DNA of 64,000 nucleotides from Castellaniella sp049650445. GTDB taxonomy: Bacteria > Pseudomonadota > Gammaproteobacteria > Burkholderiales > Burkholderiaceae_B. The position numbers were made by a program, and so were the translations under genes. Of this stretch, positions 1-10,206 are shown piece by piece. The stretch covers positions 17,058 through 81,057 of the forward strand of contig NZ_JBASAD010000025.1 of assembly GCF_049650445.1 (NCBI RefSeq), given 5' to 3'. Below the pieces are notes generated by a model. That model worked only from the letters and a program-made list of their open reading frames with translations. It was not told the origin of the DNA and made no database searches. Positions within the stretch are counted from its first letter, which is position 1; every line of letters begins with the position of its first letter.

Positions 1-135
1 CGGCGCGAAGTAGGGCAGCAGGCTCATGGTGGCGAATTCCGTGGTGCCGATGGCGAACGCGCCGATCGCCAGAGCGAAGATCACCAGTCCGGCGGACGCC
101 TGTGGCCTGGCACGGGCAGTGGATGGTTGAGGCAT
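1..135 (-). CDS. MFS transporter, N-terminal fragment (cut by window edge)
   Basis: Only the first 45 codons lie in the window. Read from the ATG at 135 on the minus strand, a short polar N-terminus is followed by a first membrane helix containing ALAIGAFAIGTTEF. That Gly/Thr/Glu pattern followed by a Leu-Leu-Pro turn is typical of helix 1 of the AraJ/YdhP-like sugar and drug efflux branch of the major facilitator superfamily. It is divergent from the PfkB kinase gene. Substrate cannot be inferred from this fragment. Confidence 0.72.
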   Translation of the reverse strand, partial: MPQPSTARARPQASAGLVIFALAIGAFAIGTTEFATMSLLPYFAP

Positions 136-363
136 GAAAGATCCGGCGGATGGGAAAACCCGCTATTTTACCCAGGGGAAACCCTGAACAGGTTGTGCTT
201 CGCCCGGCGTCGGCAGAACCTGGTCATGACCCCGCCGTGTTGCGTCCAGCGCAGTGAGCGGCTACGCTTCGGAGTCCACGGACGGCCTCCCGGCGCTTTT
301 GCCGTCGGTACGTTCTCTCCGATTCCGGGTGTTCCGAACCCGGTGTTTCCAGACGGATCATTC

Positions 364-1263
364 ATGCAATTCACCACCATCGGCGCAGCCATCGTCGACA
401 TCGTCGTGTCCCGCGTCCAGCCCATGCGCGTTGCCAAGCAGGACGTGGAGCACATCGGCCTGTACGCGGGCGGCGGCGCGGTGAACGCCGCGCTGAACGT
501 GGCCGCGCGCGGCGCCCGCGTCACCGTGCATGCCTGCGTGGGGCGCGATCTGGAAGGCGATCTGCTGCGGGACATCCTGCGGCGCCATGGCATCCAGACC
601 GCCATCCCCGACCACGCGCTGCCCACGGGCAAGGCCGTGGTGATGGTGGACGAGACCGGCGCGGCGCGGGCCTACGCGCAGCGCGGCGCCAGCACCTGGG
701 TCGGGGAGCAGGGTTTTCCCGGCCTGGAGACGGCGGACGTCGTCTATGTGACGGGACTGTCGCTGGAATCCCAGGCCTGGCTGGAACAGGCCCTGGCGCG
801 CATGACCACGTCGCGTCATCGGCTGGCGGTCACGCCCGGCGCGCGCCAGTTGGCCGATCCCCTGGCTCTGCGCGGCCTTTGGGACCGGACCGATCTGCTG
901 TGCGTCAATGCCCAGGAGGCTGCCCGGCTGTGCGGGGACGTGGCTTTGGACACGGACGCCCCCACGCCGGACGTAGCCCGGGATCTGGCGCGCCGGCTGC
1001 TGCGTCGGCCCGGCCAGTCCGTTCTGGTGACGCTGGGGCAGGGCGGGGCCCTGTTTCATGACGGCGAGCAGGGTCACTTTCATCCCGCCAAGATCGTCAC
1101 GCCGCTGTCCACCATCGGTGCGGGCGATGCCTTTGCTTCCGCCTTCGTCCACGCCTGGGCCGGCGGGGCTGCTCCCATGGACGCGCTGGCCGCCGCCACC
1201 GACAGCGCCGCCCGGGTGATTCAGGTGATCCCCGCCAATCTGGCCGGTCCGTTGCGCACCTGA
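364..1263 (+). CDS. PfkB-family carbohydrate kinase
   Basis: 299-residue cytoplasmic sugar or nucleoside kinase of the ribokinase/PfkB fold. The Gly-rich N-terminal substrate-binding motif (GGGAVNAALN, about residues 36-45) and the C-terminal PfkB signature 2 (TIGAGDAFASAF, about 250-262) with the catalytic Asp near 255 are both visible. The reading frame stays open upstream to 127, but the upstream part has no family similarity and runs through the probable promoter region, so the ATG at 364, where homology begins, was chosen. Substrate is not determined; ribokinase, fructokinase or a nucleoside kinase are all possible. Confidence 0.88.
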   Translation: MQFTTIGAAIVDIVVSRVQPMRVAKQDVEHIGLYAGGGAVNAALNVAARGARVTVHACVGRDLEGDLLRDILRRHGIQTAIPDHALPTGKAVVMVDETGAARAYAQRGASTWVGEQGFPGLETADVVYVTGLSLESQAWLEQALARMTTSRHRLAVTPGARQLADPLALRGLWDRTDLLCVNAQEAARLCGDVALDTDAPTPDVARDLARRLLRRPGQSVLVTLGQGGALFHDGEQGHFHPAKIVTPLSTIGAGDAFASAFVHAWAGGAAPMDALAAATDSAARVIQVIPANLAGPLRT

Positions 1264-1355
1264 AAGGACTTGAGGGCGAACCCTTGTCTCGGTCTGATTT
1301 CGGGCCGCCTGCATCGGTCTACATAACTTCCGGTTCTATCGGTATCGCCAGCCGT

Positions 1356-1385
1356 ACGATCGAATCTGGGAAAATGAGCGATCGT
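1356..1385. repeat. Inverted repeat upstream of sulfurtransferase
   Basis: The arms ACGATCG (1356-1362) and CGATCGT (1379-1385) are perfect inverted repeats 16 bases apart, ending about 20 bases before the start of the exported sulfurtransferase. It could be an operator or a 5'-leader hairpin. Nothing identifies a binding protein. Confidence 0.35.
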
Positions 1386-1405
1386 TACTCCTCAGAGGCA
1401 TCACC

Positions 1406-2344
1406 ATGAAATTCCTGTCCGCCCGCTTGGGGGCGCTTGTTCTTGCGTGTGGCGCGACGACGGCCGCCTGGGCCGCCCAGCCGCTGCTGACGCCGGCTGA
1501 ACTGGACACCGCGCGGCAGCAGCCGGCCGTGCGTGTCATCGACATCCGTCCGCCGGACGCCTATGCCGCCGGCCACATCCCCGGAGCCGTCTCGGCGCCC
1601 TACGCGCGATGGCGCGGCCCGGCGGACAATCCAGGTCAACTGCCGCCGCTGGACACGCTGACGCAACTGGTGCGCAGCCTGGGTCTCGATCAGGATACGC
1701 ACGCGGTGGTGGTTTCGTCGGGGGTCGACAGCACCGACTTCGGCGCTTCGGCGCGGGTGTATTGGAGCTTGAAATACCTGGGCCTCAGGAACCTGTCCGT
1801 CCTGAACGGCGGGCTGAAGGCCTGGGCCGATGCCGGCCTGCCGCAGGACCAGGTGGCACCCTCGGTCGTCGCGACGGCCTTCGAGCCAAAGCCGGATGAG
1901 TCCATCATCGCCACCACCGAGCAGGTGGCCGCGCAGGTCGGCAATCCGCAGACGCAACTGGTCGACGCCCGGCCGGTGGATTTCTACCTGGGCAAGGTCA
2001 AGGCGCCGACGGCGCAGGTGCCCGGCACCATCCAGGGCGCGGTCAATGTGGAAAACGGTCGCTGGTTCAAGCCCGGCACGTCGATTTTCGTCTCGCCGGA
2101 CGAGGCCCGCAAGATTGCTGCCGAACTCCTCCCCGATGCGAAGGCCGAAACGATCGCGTTCTGCAACACCGGCCATTGGGCGGCCACCGACTGGTTCGCC
2201 TTGTCGGAGATCGTCGGCCAGAAAAATGTGCGGATGTATCCCGAATCCATGGCCGAGTGGTCCCAGGACCCGAACCGGCCGATGGAGCACGTTCCGGGCC
2301 GGGGCAGCCAGATCCTGGACAAGCTGAAAGGCGTATTCGGTTGA
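1406..2344 (+). CDS. Exported thiosulfate sulfurtransferase (two rhodanese domains)
   Basis: 312-residue tandem rhodanese. An N-terminal signal peptide (about residues 1-23, ending AWA) indicates periplasmic location. The first rhodanese domain (about 27-150) has SSGVDS where an active-site loop would be and no cysteine, so it is the inactive structural copy. The second (about 165-300) carries Cys253 in FCNTGHWA, the active-site loop that takes up sulfane sulfur. It probably moves sulfur from thiosulfate or a persulfide to cyanide, thiols or a partner. It is followed after 18 bases by a YeeE/YedE permease, so the pair likely processes and imports thiosulfate-type sulfur. Confidence 0.88.
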   Translation: MKFLSARLGALVLACGATTAAWAAQPLLTPAELDTARQQPAVRVIDIRPPDAYAAGHIPGAVSAPYARWRGPADNPGQLPPLDTLTQLVRSLGLDQDTHAVVVSSGVDSTDFGASARVYWSLKYLGLRNLSVLNGGLKAWADAGLPQDQVAPSVVATAFEPKPDESIIATTEQVAAQVGNPQTQLVDARPVDFYLGKVKAPTAQVPGTIQGAVNVENGRWFKPGTSIFVSPDEARKIAAELLPDAKAETIAFCNTGHWAATDWFALSEIVGQKNVRMYPESMAEWSQDPNRPMEHVPGRGSQILDKLKGVFG

Positions 2345-2362
2345 TCTGAGACACGCTGAGAC

Positions 2363-3442
2363 ATGAAACGATTTCCTCTCGCAGTCCTGATCCTGGCTTT
2401 CTGCGGCTTTCTGGCCTGGTCCGTGGCCTTGCGACAGGCGCTGCTGTTCCTGGTCGGCATGGGCCTGGGCGCGGTGCTCGCGGGTGCGCGCTTCGGCTTC
2501 ACCACTGGCTGGCGGCGGCTGATCGAGCAACGCGATCCGTCCGGCGTGCTGGCGCAACTGGTGCTGCTGGCGATCGCGGCGGCGGTGTCCATGCCGCTGC
2601 TGGCCGCCTATCCCACCGATCTGGGCGCCGCGCTGGGGCCGCCCAGCGTCAGCCTGATCGTGGGCGCCTTCGTCTTTGGCGCCTGCATGCAGGTTGCCGA
2701 CGGCTGTGGCTCGGGCACGTTGTACAAGGCGGGCCTGGGCATCCCCCTGAACATGGCGATCCTGCCGCTGTTTGCCATCGGCAGTTTCCTGGGTTCGGCC
2801 ACGCTGGACCGCTGGCTGGCCCTGGGCGCCTTGCCGCCCTATGGCCTGGTGACGCATTTCGGTGCGCCTGTCGCCTTGCTGCTGACACTGGCGGGTCTGG
2901 CCCTGGTCGGCTTCGGCGTGGTGCGCTGGGCCGGGCGTGCGGCACCGCTGTGGAACCGCAAGCTGCTGTGGGGCGCCGTGCTGCTGGCGGTTCTCGCGGT
3001 GCTGAATCTGGTGATCGCGGGTCAGCCCTGGGGGATTGTCTACGGGTTTGGCCTGTGGGCGGCCAAGCTGGCCACGGCGGCGCATGTGTTCGATCCGTCG
3101 ACCAATGCCTTCTGGAGCGAGCCGGTCAACGCGGCGACGCTGGCGCAGTCGGTGTTCCTGGATGTGACCTCGATCACCAATATCGGCATTCTGGCAGGCG
3201 CCCTGTGGATCGCGGCGGGCAAGCCGGCCGCTGCCGCACAACCCATGAACGGCACGCAATGGGCCATCGGCCTGGCTGCCGGCCTGCTGCTGGGCTACAG
3301 TTCGCGGCTGGCCTTCGGCTGCAACATCGGCGCCATGGTCAGCGGGATTTCCACCGGCAGCCTGCACGGCTGGATCTGGGTGCCCATGGCTTTCCTGGGA
3401 TCCCTGATCGGTGTGCGGGTGCGCCGTCGCTACGCTTTCTGA
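2363..3442 (+). CDS. YeeE/YedE-family thiosulfate/sulfur permease
   Basis: 359-residue, highly hydrophobic inner-membrane protein with about nine or ten membrane segments in two related halves. Conserved cysteine motifs of the family are present: CMQVADGCGSGT in the first half and FGCNIGAMVSGI near the C-terminus. In TsuA-type members such cysteines relay thiosulfate through the membrane. Close spacing to the exported sulfurtransferase and to the downstream small membrane peptide suggests one operon for sulfane-sulfur uptake. The substrate is inferred from the family, and selenium or other sulfur species cannot be excluded. Confidence 0.87.
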   Translation: MKRFPLAVLILAFCGFLAWSVALRQALLFLVGMGLGAVLAGARFGFTTGWRRLIEQRDPSGVLAQLVLLAIAAAVSMPLLAAYPTDLGAALGPPSVSLIVGAFVFGACMQVADGCGSGTLYKAGLGIPLNMAILPLFAIGSFLGSATLDRWLALGALPPYGLVTHFGAPVALLLTLAGLALVGFGVVRWAGRAAPLWNRKLLWGAVLLAVLAVLNLVIAGQPWGIVYGFGLWAAKLATAAHVFDPSTNAFWSEPVNAATLAQSVFLDVTSITNIGILAGALWIAAGKPAAAAQPMNGTQWAIGLAAGLLLGYSSRLAFGCNIGAMVSGISTGSLHGWIWVPMAFLGSLIGVRVRRRYAF

Positions 3443-3454
3443 GGGGGGGCCATC

Positions 3455-3619
3455 ATGCGTTTTCGATTTCTGGCCATCGCCTTCTGGATCGTGCTCGTGG
3501 GCTTTTTCGCCTGGGACTGGACGCACAGCGCACCGGTCAATGTGCGCGCCGAACCGCCGCTGATCGCGGCGGGCTCGGGCGTGGCGCCCAGCGGCGGGCA
3601 TTGCGCCTCGACGTTCTGA
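3455..3619 (+). CDS. Small single-span membrane peptide of the sulfur cluster
   Basis: 54-codon gene. A poly-G ribosome-binding region (GAGGGGGGG) lies just upstream of the ATG at 3455, and the gap after the permease stop is only 12 bases. The product has one N-terminal hydrophobic helix (FRFLAIAFWIVLVGFFAW) followed by a short, probably periplasmic, tail with a single Cys near the C-terminus (GGHCASTF). Tight coupling to the permease argues for a real gene, perhaps an accessory subunit or a thiol carrier. I do not recognise a named family. Confidence 0.6.
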   Translation: MRFRFLAIAFWIVLVGFFAWDWTHSAPVNVRAEPPLIAAGSGVAPSGGHCASTF

Positions 3620-3658
3620 TCCGGGCGGAGAGGCTGCCCGTCGAGGCCTGTGCGCGCG

Positions 3659-4015
3659 TCAGGCCGCTTGCTGCGTCTGGCATTCCCCGAAGGCCGCAAG
3701 GGCGCTGGCAGCGTACATGAGGGAAGGTCCGCCGCCCATGTAGACTGCTACGCCCAGCGTTTCCTGGACTTCCGCGTCCGTCGCGCCCAGTTGTGCCAGT
3801 GCCTGGGTGTGGAAACCGATGCAGCCGTCGCAGCGTGTAGCCACGCCGATGGCCAGTGCGATCAGTTCCTTGGTCTTGGGATCCAGCGTGCCCGCCGCCA
3901 TCGCGGCCTTGCTCAGGGAGCCGAAGCCCTGCATCAGTTGCGGCATGCCTGCGCGCAGGGGTTTGAGGTTCTGGCTGATCGTCTGGGTCAGTTCCCGATA
4001 GGGGCCGGTGTGCAT
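3659..4015 (-). CDS. AhpD-like carboxymuconolactone decarboxylase-family protein
   Basis: 118-residue protein with the CMD/AhpD fold. The signature CDGCIGFHTQAL places a redox CxxC pair at Cys62 and Cys65 with His69 following, as in AhpD-type peroxidase partners, not in true carboxymuconolactone decarboxylases. A role in thiol, peroxide or persulfide chemistry is likely. It is transcribed away from the ArsR regulator gene, and its promoter region (4016-4167) contains that regulator's probable operator, so it may be controlled by the same sulfur signal. Confidence 0.82.
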   Translation of the reverse strand: MHTGPYRELTQTISQNLKPLRAGMPQLMQGFGSLSKAAMAAGTLDPKTKELIALAIGVATRCDGCIGFHTQALAQLGATDAEVQETLGVAVYMGGGPSLMYAASALAAFGECQTQQAA

Positions 4016-4114
4016 GGGGTGTTCTCCTTGTGGTGCGCCGAAGCGACGAAAATGTGAAAGACGGCTGCCCGGTGCGCAGCATCCGCCGCACCCGGAAGGT
4101 CCGAGGCTTGCTTA

Positions 4115-4138
4115 TTAGTTTAGCAGATGCTAAATTAG
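4115..4138. promoter_or_regulatory. Probable operator of BigR/SqrR-like regulator
   Basis: The near-perfect palindrome TTAGTTTAGCA-GA-TGCTAAATTAG has 9 of 11 arm positions complementary. It is an AT-rich island between the AhpD-like gene and the regulator gene. BigR/SqrR-type repressors bind AT-rich dyads of this general form. It lies about 30-50 bases before the regulator start and overlaps where a promoter would be, fitting autorepression and possibly control of both flanking genes. Confidence 0.6.
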
Positions 4139-4167
4139 AAAACACTGATGTAAAACAAGGAATCACC

Positions 4168-4488
4168 TTGTCTACCATGCTAAAAGAATCACAGAGTCAG
4201 GATTTCATGCAGGCGGGCGCGGCCCGTGCAGCGGCACTGCTGCGCGCCGTGGGCAACGAGCACCGGCTGCTGGTCCTGTGTCTGTTGATTGAATGGGGAG
4301 AACTGCCCGTAGGGGCCTTGCTGGAACGGTTGCCGCTCAGCCAGTCGGCGCTGTCTCAGCATCTGGCTCGCATGCGTGACGAGGGTCTGGTGGTCTACCG
4401 GCGCGAGTCGCAGACCTTGTACTACCGCATCGCCAATCCCGACGTAGAGCGCTTGATTGCGACTTTGAAGCAGATTTTCTGCCCTTGA
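4168..4488 (+). CDS. ArsR-family repressor, BigR/SqrR/YgaV-like
   Basis: Winged-helix repressor of about 103-106 residues. The recognition helix region reads SQSALSQHLARMRDEGLV and the wing RRESQTLYYRI, the pattern of the persulfide-sensing BigR/SqrR/YgaV branch. It has two separated cysteines, one in helix 2 (LLVLCLLIEWGE) and one next to the C-terminus (KQIFCP). This matches the Cys pair that forms a polysulfide bridge in SqrR and BigR. A TTG at 4168 has AAGG seven bases upstream and was chosen; the ATG at 4177 is the alternative. The flanking sulfurtransferases and permease support sulfane-sulfur sensing. Confidence 0.82.
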   Translation: MSTMLKESQSQDFMQAGAARAAALLRAVGNEHRLLVLCLLIEWGELPVGALLERLPLSQSALSQHLARMRDEGLVVYRRESQTLYYRIANPDVERLIATLKQIFCP

Positions 4489-4494
4489 CGCGGG

Positions 4495-4620
4495 TTTTTT
4501 GCCGCCGGGCCGCCTCAAGGCAAAAAGCGCCCCCTTGGGGGGCAGCAAGCTGGCCGCAGGCCTGCGCAGCGTGGGGGCATTTTTTGCCACTGGGCCGCCC
4601 CAAGGCAAAAAGTGCTGCCT
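4495..4620. repeat. Dispersed GC-rich intergenic repeat, two partial units
   Basis: The first unit starts TTTTTTGCCGCCGGGCCGC and continues CAAGGCAAAAAGCGCCCCC, a GGGGGGCAGC segment and a GCGCAGCGTGGGGGC end. A shortened second unit begins again at about 4580 with TTTTTTGCCACTGGGCCGC. The internal pairs TTTTTGCC/GGCAAAAA and GCGCCCCC/GGGGGGC form hairpins. A second locus with the same elements lies at 29284-29405. It fills the gap between the regulator stop and the next rhodanese gene and may act as a terminator. Confidence 0.8.
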
Positions 4621-4663
4621 GGGACGTGGCGTAGGGACATTATTTTCGCTGGAGATTCATCTC

Positions 4664-5239
4664 ATGACTATTTCAACCCTGACACCCGAAGCCGCGCGTG
4701 ACCGTCTGGTCCGCGGCGCCGTACTGGTCGACGTCCGTCCGTCGGACGAGTTCGCCCGTGAGCGCATCGCGCAGGCCTGCTGCGTCCCGCTGGACCGCCT
4801 GGCCCGGGGTGACCGGACCGGCTTGCCGTCCGGCACGGCTGTGATCTTCTATTGCCGCTCGGGCAACCGTACCCGCATGGGGGCGGCAACACTCGAAACC
4901 AGCGCGGCGGGCGAGGCCTACATCCTGGAGGGCGGCCTGGATGCCTGGAAGCGGGCCGGTCTGCCTGTTCAGGCCGATCCCGGCCAGCCTCTGGAATTGT
5001 CCCGCCAGGTGCAGATCGTGGCCGGCGGCCTGGTACTGGCGGGCACTGTCGCGGGCGCATGGCTGTCGCCGTGGTTTCTGCTGCTGTCCGGGTTCGTGGG
5101 CAGCGGTCTGATGTTCGCCGGCCTGTCCGGATTCTGCGGCCTGGCCCGCGTCCTCATGCGCATGCCCTGGAACCGCCGGTTCCGGGATGCCGTTCCTGCT
5201 GCGTCCTTGCAGCCTCAGCCTACGAAGGAGTCTTCATGA
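4664..5239 (+). CDS. Rhodanese with C-terminal DUF2892-type membrane domain
   Basis: 191-residue fusion. The N-terminal cytoplasmic rhodanese domain (about 5-110) has active-site Cys64 in YCRSGNRT. It is followed by two hydrophobic segments (about 123-175, VAGGLVLAGTVAGAWLS and FLLLSGFVGSGLMFAGLSG) of the DUF2892 type, with a Gly-Phe-Cys-Gly end. The protein would therefore present sulfurtransferase activity at the inner face of the membrane. The ATG at 4664 is chosen because upstream codons are the dispersed repeat. It overlaps the next gene by ATGA. It probably belongs to the same regulon as the BigR-like repressor. Confidence 0.86.
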   Translation: MTISTLTPEAARDRLVRGAVLVDVRPSDEFARERIAQACCVPLDRLARGDRTGLPSGTAVIFYCRSGNRTRMGAATLETSAAGEAYILEGGLDAWKRAGLPVQADPGQPLELSRQVQIVAGGLVLAGTVAGAWLSPWFLLLSGFVGSGLMFAGLSGFCGLARVLMRMPWNRRFRDAVPAASLQPQPTKESS

Positions 5240-5433
5240 AACTCAACATCGGCACGATCGACCGCATCCTGCGCCTGATCCTCGGCCTCGTCCTCATCGT
5301 GCTGGCCGCCAACGGCACCATCGGCTGGTGGGGCTGGCTGGGCCTGGTGGCGGTGGCTACGGCCCTGTTCCGCTTTTGTCCGCTGTACGCCGTGCTGGGC
5401 ATCAACACCTGCCCGCTGAAGTCCCGGGGTTGA
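5236..5433 (+). CDS. DUF2892 small membrane protein
   Basis: 65-residue two-span membrane protein. It opens with the family's N-terminal pattern MKLNIGTIDRILRL, then two hydrophobic segments, then FCPLYAVLGINTCPLK with two cysteines. Such proteins commonly sit beside rhodaneses. The start overlaps the previous stop (ATGA) and has AAGGAG upstream, so translation is coupled to the rhodanese-membrane fusion. A function in sulfur transfer is inferred from context only. Confidence 0.82.
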   Translation: MKLNIGTIDRILRLILGLVLIVLAANGTIGWWGWLGLVAVATALFRFCPLYAVLGINTCPLKSRG

Positions 5434-5440
5434 TGAAGAA

Positions 5441-5471
5441 ACAGGGCGCGGCTCTGAGAGTCGCGCCCTGT
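5441..5471. terminator. Hairpin between sulfur operon and valS
   Basis: ACAGGGCGCG (5441-5450) pairs exactly with CGCGCCCTGT (5462-5471), and the inner bases extend the stem to about 14 pairs around a tiny loop. It lies between the convergent DUF2892 gene and valS, where a bidirectional terminator is expected. No T-run follows on the plus strand, so intrinsic termination is not certain. Confidence 0.5.
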
Positions 5472-5538
5472 CTGGTGCATCCGCATGGCGGATGGATGCC
5501 GAACGGGCCGCTGGCGCAAGCCGCCGGCCCGTTGCCGT

Positions 5539-8373
<2,835 letters not shown>

Positions 8374-8584
8374 GGGTTCTTCTGAATCTGAATCGAGGAA
8401 ACTGGAGGGGGGGCTGACGGCGAAAAACGATCATTTTAGGCGCATGGGAAGAAAACCGCCCATGGTAAAATGTGCGGTTGACCACAAGACCCAATTGCCG
8501 ACCTGGTGTTCGGGGCGGCTACGGCGGTGTCATTCTACATTTTCACCGGGAAACCCCGTTTTCCATTCCTTACCGGAAACTTCC

Positions 8585-9010
8585 ATGGCTATTGAACGTA
8601 CCCTCTCCATCATCAAGCCCGACGCCGTCGCCAAGAACGCCATCGGCCAGATCGTCGCCCGTTTCGAACAGGCCGGCCTGACCGTCGTCGCCGCCCAACT
8701 GCGCCAGCTCTCGCGCGGCGACGCCGAGCGCTTCTACGCCGTGCACAAGGAACGCCCCTTCTTCAAGGATCTGGTCGACTTCATGATCTCGGGCCCGGTG
8801 TTCGTTCAGGTGCTGGAAGGCGAATCCGCCATCACCAAGAACCGCGACCTGATGGGCGCGACCGATCCCAAGAAGGCTGCGCCGGGCACGATCCGCGCCG
8901 ACTTCGCCGAGAGCATCGACGCCAATGCGGTGCACGGCTCCGACGCCCCGGAAACGGCAGCCGTCGAAATCGCCTTCTTCTTTCCCGAAAGCAACATCCA
9001 CAGCCGCTGA
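8585..9010 (+). CDS. ndk: Nucleoside diphosphate kinase
   Basis: 141-residue cytoplasmic enzyme that moves the gamma phosphate of ATP to nucleoside diphosphates through a phosphohistidine. It starts MAIERTLSIIKPDAV, the invariant N-terminus, and carries the active-site His in NAVHGSDAPETA (about residue 117). It is followed after 50 bases by rlmN, the usual order in Burkholderiales. The ATG at 8585 is fixed by the family N-terminus although the frame stays open upstream. Confidence 0.98.
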   Translation: MAIERTLSIIKPDAVAKNAIGQIVARFEQAGLTVVAAQLRQLSRGDAERFYAVHKERPFFKDLVDFMISGPVFVQVLEGESAITKNRDLMGATDPKKAAPGTIRADFAESIDANAVHGSDAPETAAVEIAFFFPESNIHSR

Positions 9011-9060
9011 TCGCGGCGCGGACCCTGGCTGCGGCCGGGGTCCGGCTGAAATACCCGCTC

Positions 9061-10206
9061 ATGTCCGACGAAATCATCAACGTTCTGGGTCTGGACCCGG
9101 CCTCCCTCGAATCGCTCGTGGCGCAGTGGGGCGGCAAGCCCTTCCGTGCGCGCCAGTTGTCGCAGTGGGTGCATCAGCGCGGCGTCGACCGCTTCCAGGA
9201 CATGAGCGACCTGGCCAAGGATTTTCGCGCGCGCCTGGAGTCCGGGTGCGTCGTGCAGGCGCCCCCCCTGAATCTGGAAAAACGTTCCTCCGACGGCACG
9301 CGCAAGTGGCTGTTCGACATGGGGCTGGGCAACGCCATCGAGACGGTCTTCATTCCTGAGGACGATCGCGGCACGCTGTGCATTTCCAGCCAGGCCGGCT
9401 GCACCGTGGCCTGCCCGTTCTGTTCCACGGGCTATCAGGGCTTCAGTCGCAATCTGAATACCGCCGAAATCATCGGCCAGCTTTGGTACGCCAACCGTGC
9501 CCTGCGCGACGATCCCGCGGCTGCGCGGCTGGGCGGCTCGGCGGAATCCCCCCGGGCTGTCAGCAACGTGGTCATGATGGGGATGGGCGAACCCCTGCTC
9601 AACTATGACCAGGTGCTGGGTGCGTTGCGCCTGATGCTGGACGACCACGCCTACGGCTTGTCGCGCCGCCGCGTGACCGTATCCACGTCCGGCGTGGTCC
9701 CCATGATGGATCGCCTGGCGCACGACTGCCCGGTGGCGCTGGCGGTGTCGCTGCATGCGCCCAACGACGAATTGCGCGACCGGCTGGTGCCGCTGAACCG
9801 CAAGCACCCGCTGGATGAACTGCTCGACGCCTGCAATCGTTACCTGGAGCATGCGCCGCGCGATTTCATCACCTTCGAATATATTATGCTCGACGGCGTG
9901 AACGACGCCGACGAGCACGCGCGCCAGCTGATCGACATTGCAAAGCGGGTGCGCTGCAAGTTCAACCTGATTCCCTTCAACCCCTTCCCGCAGTCCGGCC
10001 TGCGGCGTTCCCCGGCGGCGCGCATCCGCCTGTTCTCCCAGTTGCTGACTGATGCAGGGCTGGTGGTGACGGTGCGCAAGACGCGCGGCGACGACATCGA
10101 CGCTGCCTGCGGTCAACTGGCGGGGGAAGTACGCGACCGGACACGCATCACCGAACGGCTGCCCGACCGGGCCAAGATCGTCATACGCAAAAAGGAGCAT
10201 GGATGA
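9061..10206 (+). CDS. rlmN: 23S rRNA/tRNA adenine-C2 methyltransferase RlmN
   Basis: 381-residue radical SAM enzyme that methylates C2 of A2503 in 23S rRNA and A37 in some tRNAs. The cluster-binding CxxxCxxC is visible as Cys114, Cys118 and Cys121 in GCTVACPFCSTG. A downstream GMGEPLLNYD is the SAM-binding GxE-type motif, and the N-terminal RNA-binding region contains FRARQLSQWVHQRG. Its stop overlaps the start of the RodZ-like gene by ATGA, implying translational coupling. Confidence 0.97.
   Translation: MSDEIINVLGLDPASLESLVAQWGGKPFRARQLSQWVHQRGVDRFQDMSDLAKDFRARLESGCVVQAPPLNLEKRSSDGTRKWLFDMGLGNAIETVFIPEDDRGTLCISSQAGCTVACPFCSTGYQGFSRNLNTAEIIGQLWYANRALRDDPAAARLGGSAESPRAVSNVVMMGMGEPLLNYDQVLGALRLMLDDHAYGLSRRRVTVSTSGVVPMMDRLAHDCPVALAVSLHAPNDELRDRLVPLNRKHPLDELLDACNRYLEHAPRDFITFEYIMLDGVNDADEHARQLIDIAKRVRCKFNLIPFNPFPQSGLRRSPAARIRLFSQLLTDAGLVVTVRKTRGDDIDAACGQLAGEVRDRTRITERLPDRAKIVIRKKEHG

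Noticed and set aside
173..186. Small CAGGG-GAAA-CCCTG hairpin before the PfkB gene
   Set aside because: Only five pairs in a GC-rich region and without a T-run or conserved context, so it could be chance.
1385..3601. A 738-codon open frame antisense to the sulfurtransferase and YeeE/YedE genes
   Set aside because: The product is low-complexity Arg/Gln/His-rich with no motif, while the plus-strand genes show signal peptide, membrane segments and catalytic Cys.
4495..4663. Extending the rhodanese-membrane fusion upstream through the open frame to 4499
   Set aside because: The upstream codons are the dispersed repeat also found after rpoD, so they are not coding sequence of this gene.
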